Positions 24,105 through 25,903 of a DNA stretch of 25,903 nt are shown one piece after another. The position numbers and the translations under genes are program-made. The stretch's first letter is position 1. Each line of letters starts with the position of its first letter. Source of the DNA: Basidiobolus ranarum (Eukaryota > Basidiobolomycota > Basidiobolomycetes > Basidiobolales). The stretch lies in NCBI GenBank assembly GCA_040143965.1, contig JASJQH010007013.1, positions 1 to 25,903 on the forward strand, given 5' to 3'. Below the pieces are notes generated by a model. That model saw nothing but the letters and a program-made list of their open reading frames with translations. It was not told where the DNA came from and did no database searches.

Positions 24105-24323
24105 CTTCAACAATATTTGATTAGCTTCAAGTGGCCACATCATGAATTCAATATGAACAGAATGTTGAAAGTGCTTATGGAGAAAGGTTGGTCTGGCCAG
24201 GATTCACGTGTAGTAGTTGAGTTTACTCAGTTAAAGACTCTTGAATTGAAAGGTTGTTCAACAACAGGTGTATCGTATGTAGTGAAAAGCGTATATAACT
24301 CTGATCTAACTGGTTACGGTTGA
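24105..24323 (+). pseudogene. Leucine-rich-repeat-like fragment
   Basis: The frame is open from 24105 to a TGA at 24321-24323 with an internal ATG at about 24153. One segment, FTQLKTLELKGCSTTGVSYVVKS, has the spacing of a cysteine-containing leucine-rich repeat of the F-box/AMN1 type (LxxLxLxGCxxT). Only about one repeat is visible, no F-box is seen, and flanking sequence in all frames has frequent stops. It could be an exon of an unresolved gene or a remnant of one. Confidence 0.22.
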
Positions 24324-25903
24324 GTTATTCACGCCTACATTAACGATTTTGAAGCTGTTATTACTAAGAGCATCATAAAACATTGGGATGTTTGATAAAA
24401 GAATTCAAACTATCACGAATGGTAATAGAATTTTCTCATTTGGGCCTGTACACATGCTGTTTCAGTTCATTATCTATTTTAACGGGTCCATAGCTGTTGT
24501 TGAAGTGCGATGAAGGCGCTCTTCATTGTCTCCTGTATCATCAACTGTTTATTTAATTCTTGAATTAGCTTCGAGTCCGATCTAGCTTTTGCCCTTGTGA
24601 ATTCTCATAAAAACGTTAGCTAGTCTGGTCAGAGTATTCATTGTATAAACCAGAATTATGACTCACTCGCTTCTCAAGAACTCAAGAATGCTACATGGTC
24701 CAAGATCTATGAACGTCATTCTAGACCTATCTCTTGCCAAAGCTAATCATATATATTGTATACTAGATGCCAATTCCTAATGAATCTCGCTACCAATCAG
24801 AAAATTGTTTTTATCGTATATGGTCATAATATACGAGGAAGGTCCAAATATGTCTGAAATTTGGTATATATGCTCTTTATGTGGAGACAGGTACTAATTG
24901 AAAATCTACACTTTATTAGGCATGACATACTCCGATACCCTATCCCTACATTGAACTAAGACTGGCCTGAAGAGTAGATAACTCAATAGCTTATCCTTTC
25001 GACCTCGGGTGAACGCTTCTCCTGTTTGGTTCTACAGCTACTTTTTGCACCCTCGTTAGGTCCACTTCGAGTTATGAACTGTTTGCACTCCTAAGGTACG
25101 CATTAATACTTGTTGAAGCGCAATATCTCACCCATAACCTATGTTACCTCTGAGAATGATCCATTGAAGCTCGGTTTTTATGTATAATTCCCACCTTAGG
25201 CCACTATTTTGATCGAAACCACGAATCGTGAAGAAGTTAACTCCTTGTGTAAGGTAGGACATGATGCACTCTGATGAGGACAAGAGCCCCGAATGAATGA
25301 CGTACATCAATACCACATGGTGAAACAGATTGTAGAGAGCGAGAAAGATTCGATGATTACGATTTCGAGCTCCTCGATCTTTACTTGTGGAACTCACAGA
25401 TCCAGCTTTGACTCAAAACACTCCATAACTCCAGCATTCCCATTAATAACCAGGTGATATTTATCCTATTTCAACCCGATTAGACTAGTTTACGATATCG
25501 AATTGCCGATGCAGAGAGTACATTATACTTTCTTAGTGTAAACAGTCAACTTATATATACCAAAAACCGGATAAGGCTGCCCTGCGGACATCCAATAGAA
25601 GTTTTAGAACAGTGAAAATCGTGCTCATTTGCCAAGATTCAGTTGAGTTTAAAGTAAAAGTCATCTGCTTATCTTGATCCCCTCCAAAGCCTGTTTCCTT
25701 ATTGGTATTATTTTTAGATAAAAGTAAGAATGCTGTTAAATCTGGAAGTGCATCGTAGGATGCTTACTTAGGAGTCGTTACTTTAAATCCAGCAGTTCTC
25801 CCCTTATGGCATGCTTGTAGCCAATATCAATGCCCTATTCCATAGCAAGTGGTGATGTGTTTTATTGGAATATTGGTATTTGATTTGACGATAGAAGATG
25901 GTA

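Larger units (their letters stand above)
23180..25903. other. 2.7-kb region without a firm gene
   Basis: The first 170 bp are RNR2 3' UTR. The rest has many stops on both strands. Two candidates are listed separately: a possible three-exon signal-peptide gene (23480-23696) and a leucine-rich-repeat-like open stretch (24105-24323). A minus-strand open frame at 25128-25397 reads 89 codons but begins with GTG and matches no family I know. No transposon, RNA gene or repeat array was recognised. Confidence 0.5.

Overview
The window looks like nuclear DNA from a filamentous fungus. I infer an early-diverging (zygomycete-grade) lineage, without being able to name it. The reasons are short introns (mostly 55-90 nt), GT...AG splice sites, A+T-rich spacers, eukaryotic housekeeping proteins, and a cysteine-rich tail resembling fungal CBM19 chitin-binding modules. 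No rRNA, tRNA, CRISPR array, or mobile element was recognised.

Layout: (1) 1-144 (+) is the last 47 codons of a secreted protein with a CBM19-like module, cut by the window edge. (2) 1272-6137 (-) is a 22-exon NRDE2 homologue, a nuclear RNA-surveillance and splicing factor. (3) 6462-8229 (+), divergent from NRDE2 across a 324-bp shared upstream region, is a 9-exon CENATAC/TITAN-like gene, a minor-spliceosome factor. (4) 9016-12127 (-), convergent with CENATAC, is a 16-exon TRM4/NSUN2 tRNA m5C methyltransferase. (5) 13195-14415 (-) is a 3-exon bHLH transcription factor with a polyglutamine tract. (6) 14416-17735 is a 3.3-kb stretch with no recognised gene. (7) 17736-18320 (+) is a single-exon gene with a probable tubby-C-terminal-like/LURP-one-type domain. 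(8) 19670-20780 (+) is a 7-exon VTI1 Qb-SNARE. (9) 22064-23179 (+) is an intronless ribonucleotide reductase small subunit. (10) 23180-25903 has no firm gene. It holds a possible tiny secreted-peptide gene and a short leucine-rich-repeat-like fragment.

The spliced models of the five intron-containing genes were built by hand. Exon phases close, each coding length is a multiple of three, and the products resemble known families end to end. The most interesting local theme is the head-to-head pair NRDE2-CENATAC, two nuclear RNA-processing factors that could share one regulatory region. CENATAC is tied to U12-type (minor) splicing, so its presence suggests this fungus keeps a minor spliceosome, although every intron modelled here looks U2-type. 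TRM4, VTI1 and RNR2 are ordinary housekeeping genes, in tRNA modification, vesicle fusion and dNTP synthesis. I found no convincing evidence of a new multi-gene system. The novelty lies in gene structure (a 21-nt microexon, a 36-nt intron, a stop-free 60-nt intron), the divergent pair, and a few unexplained open frames.
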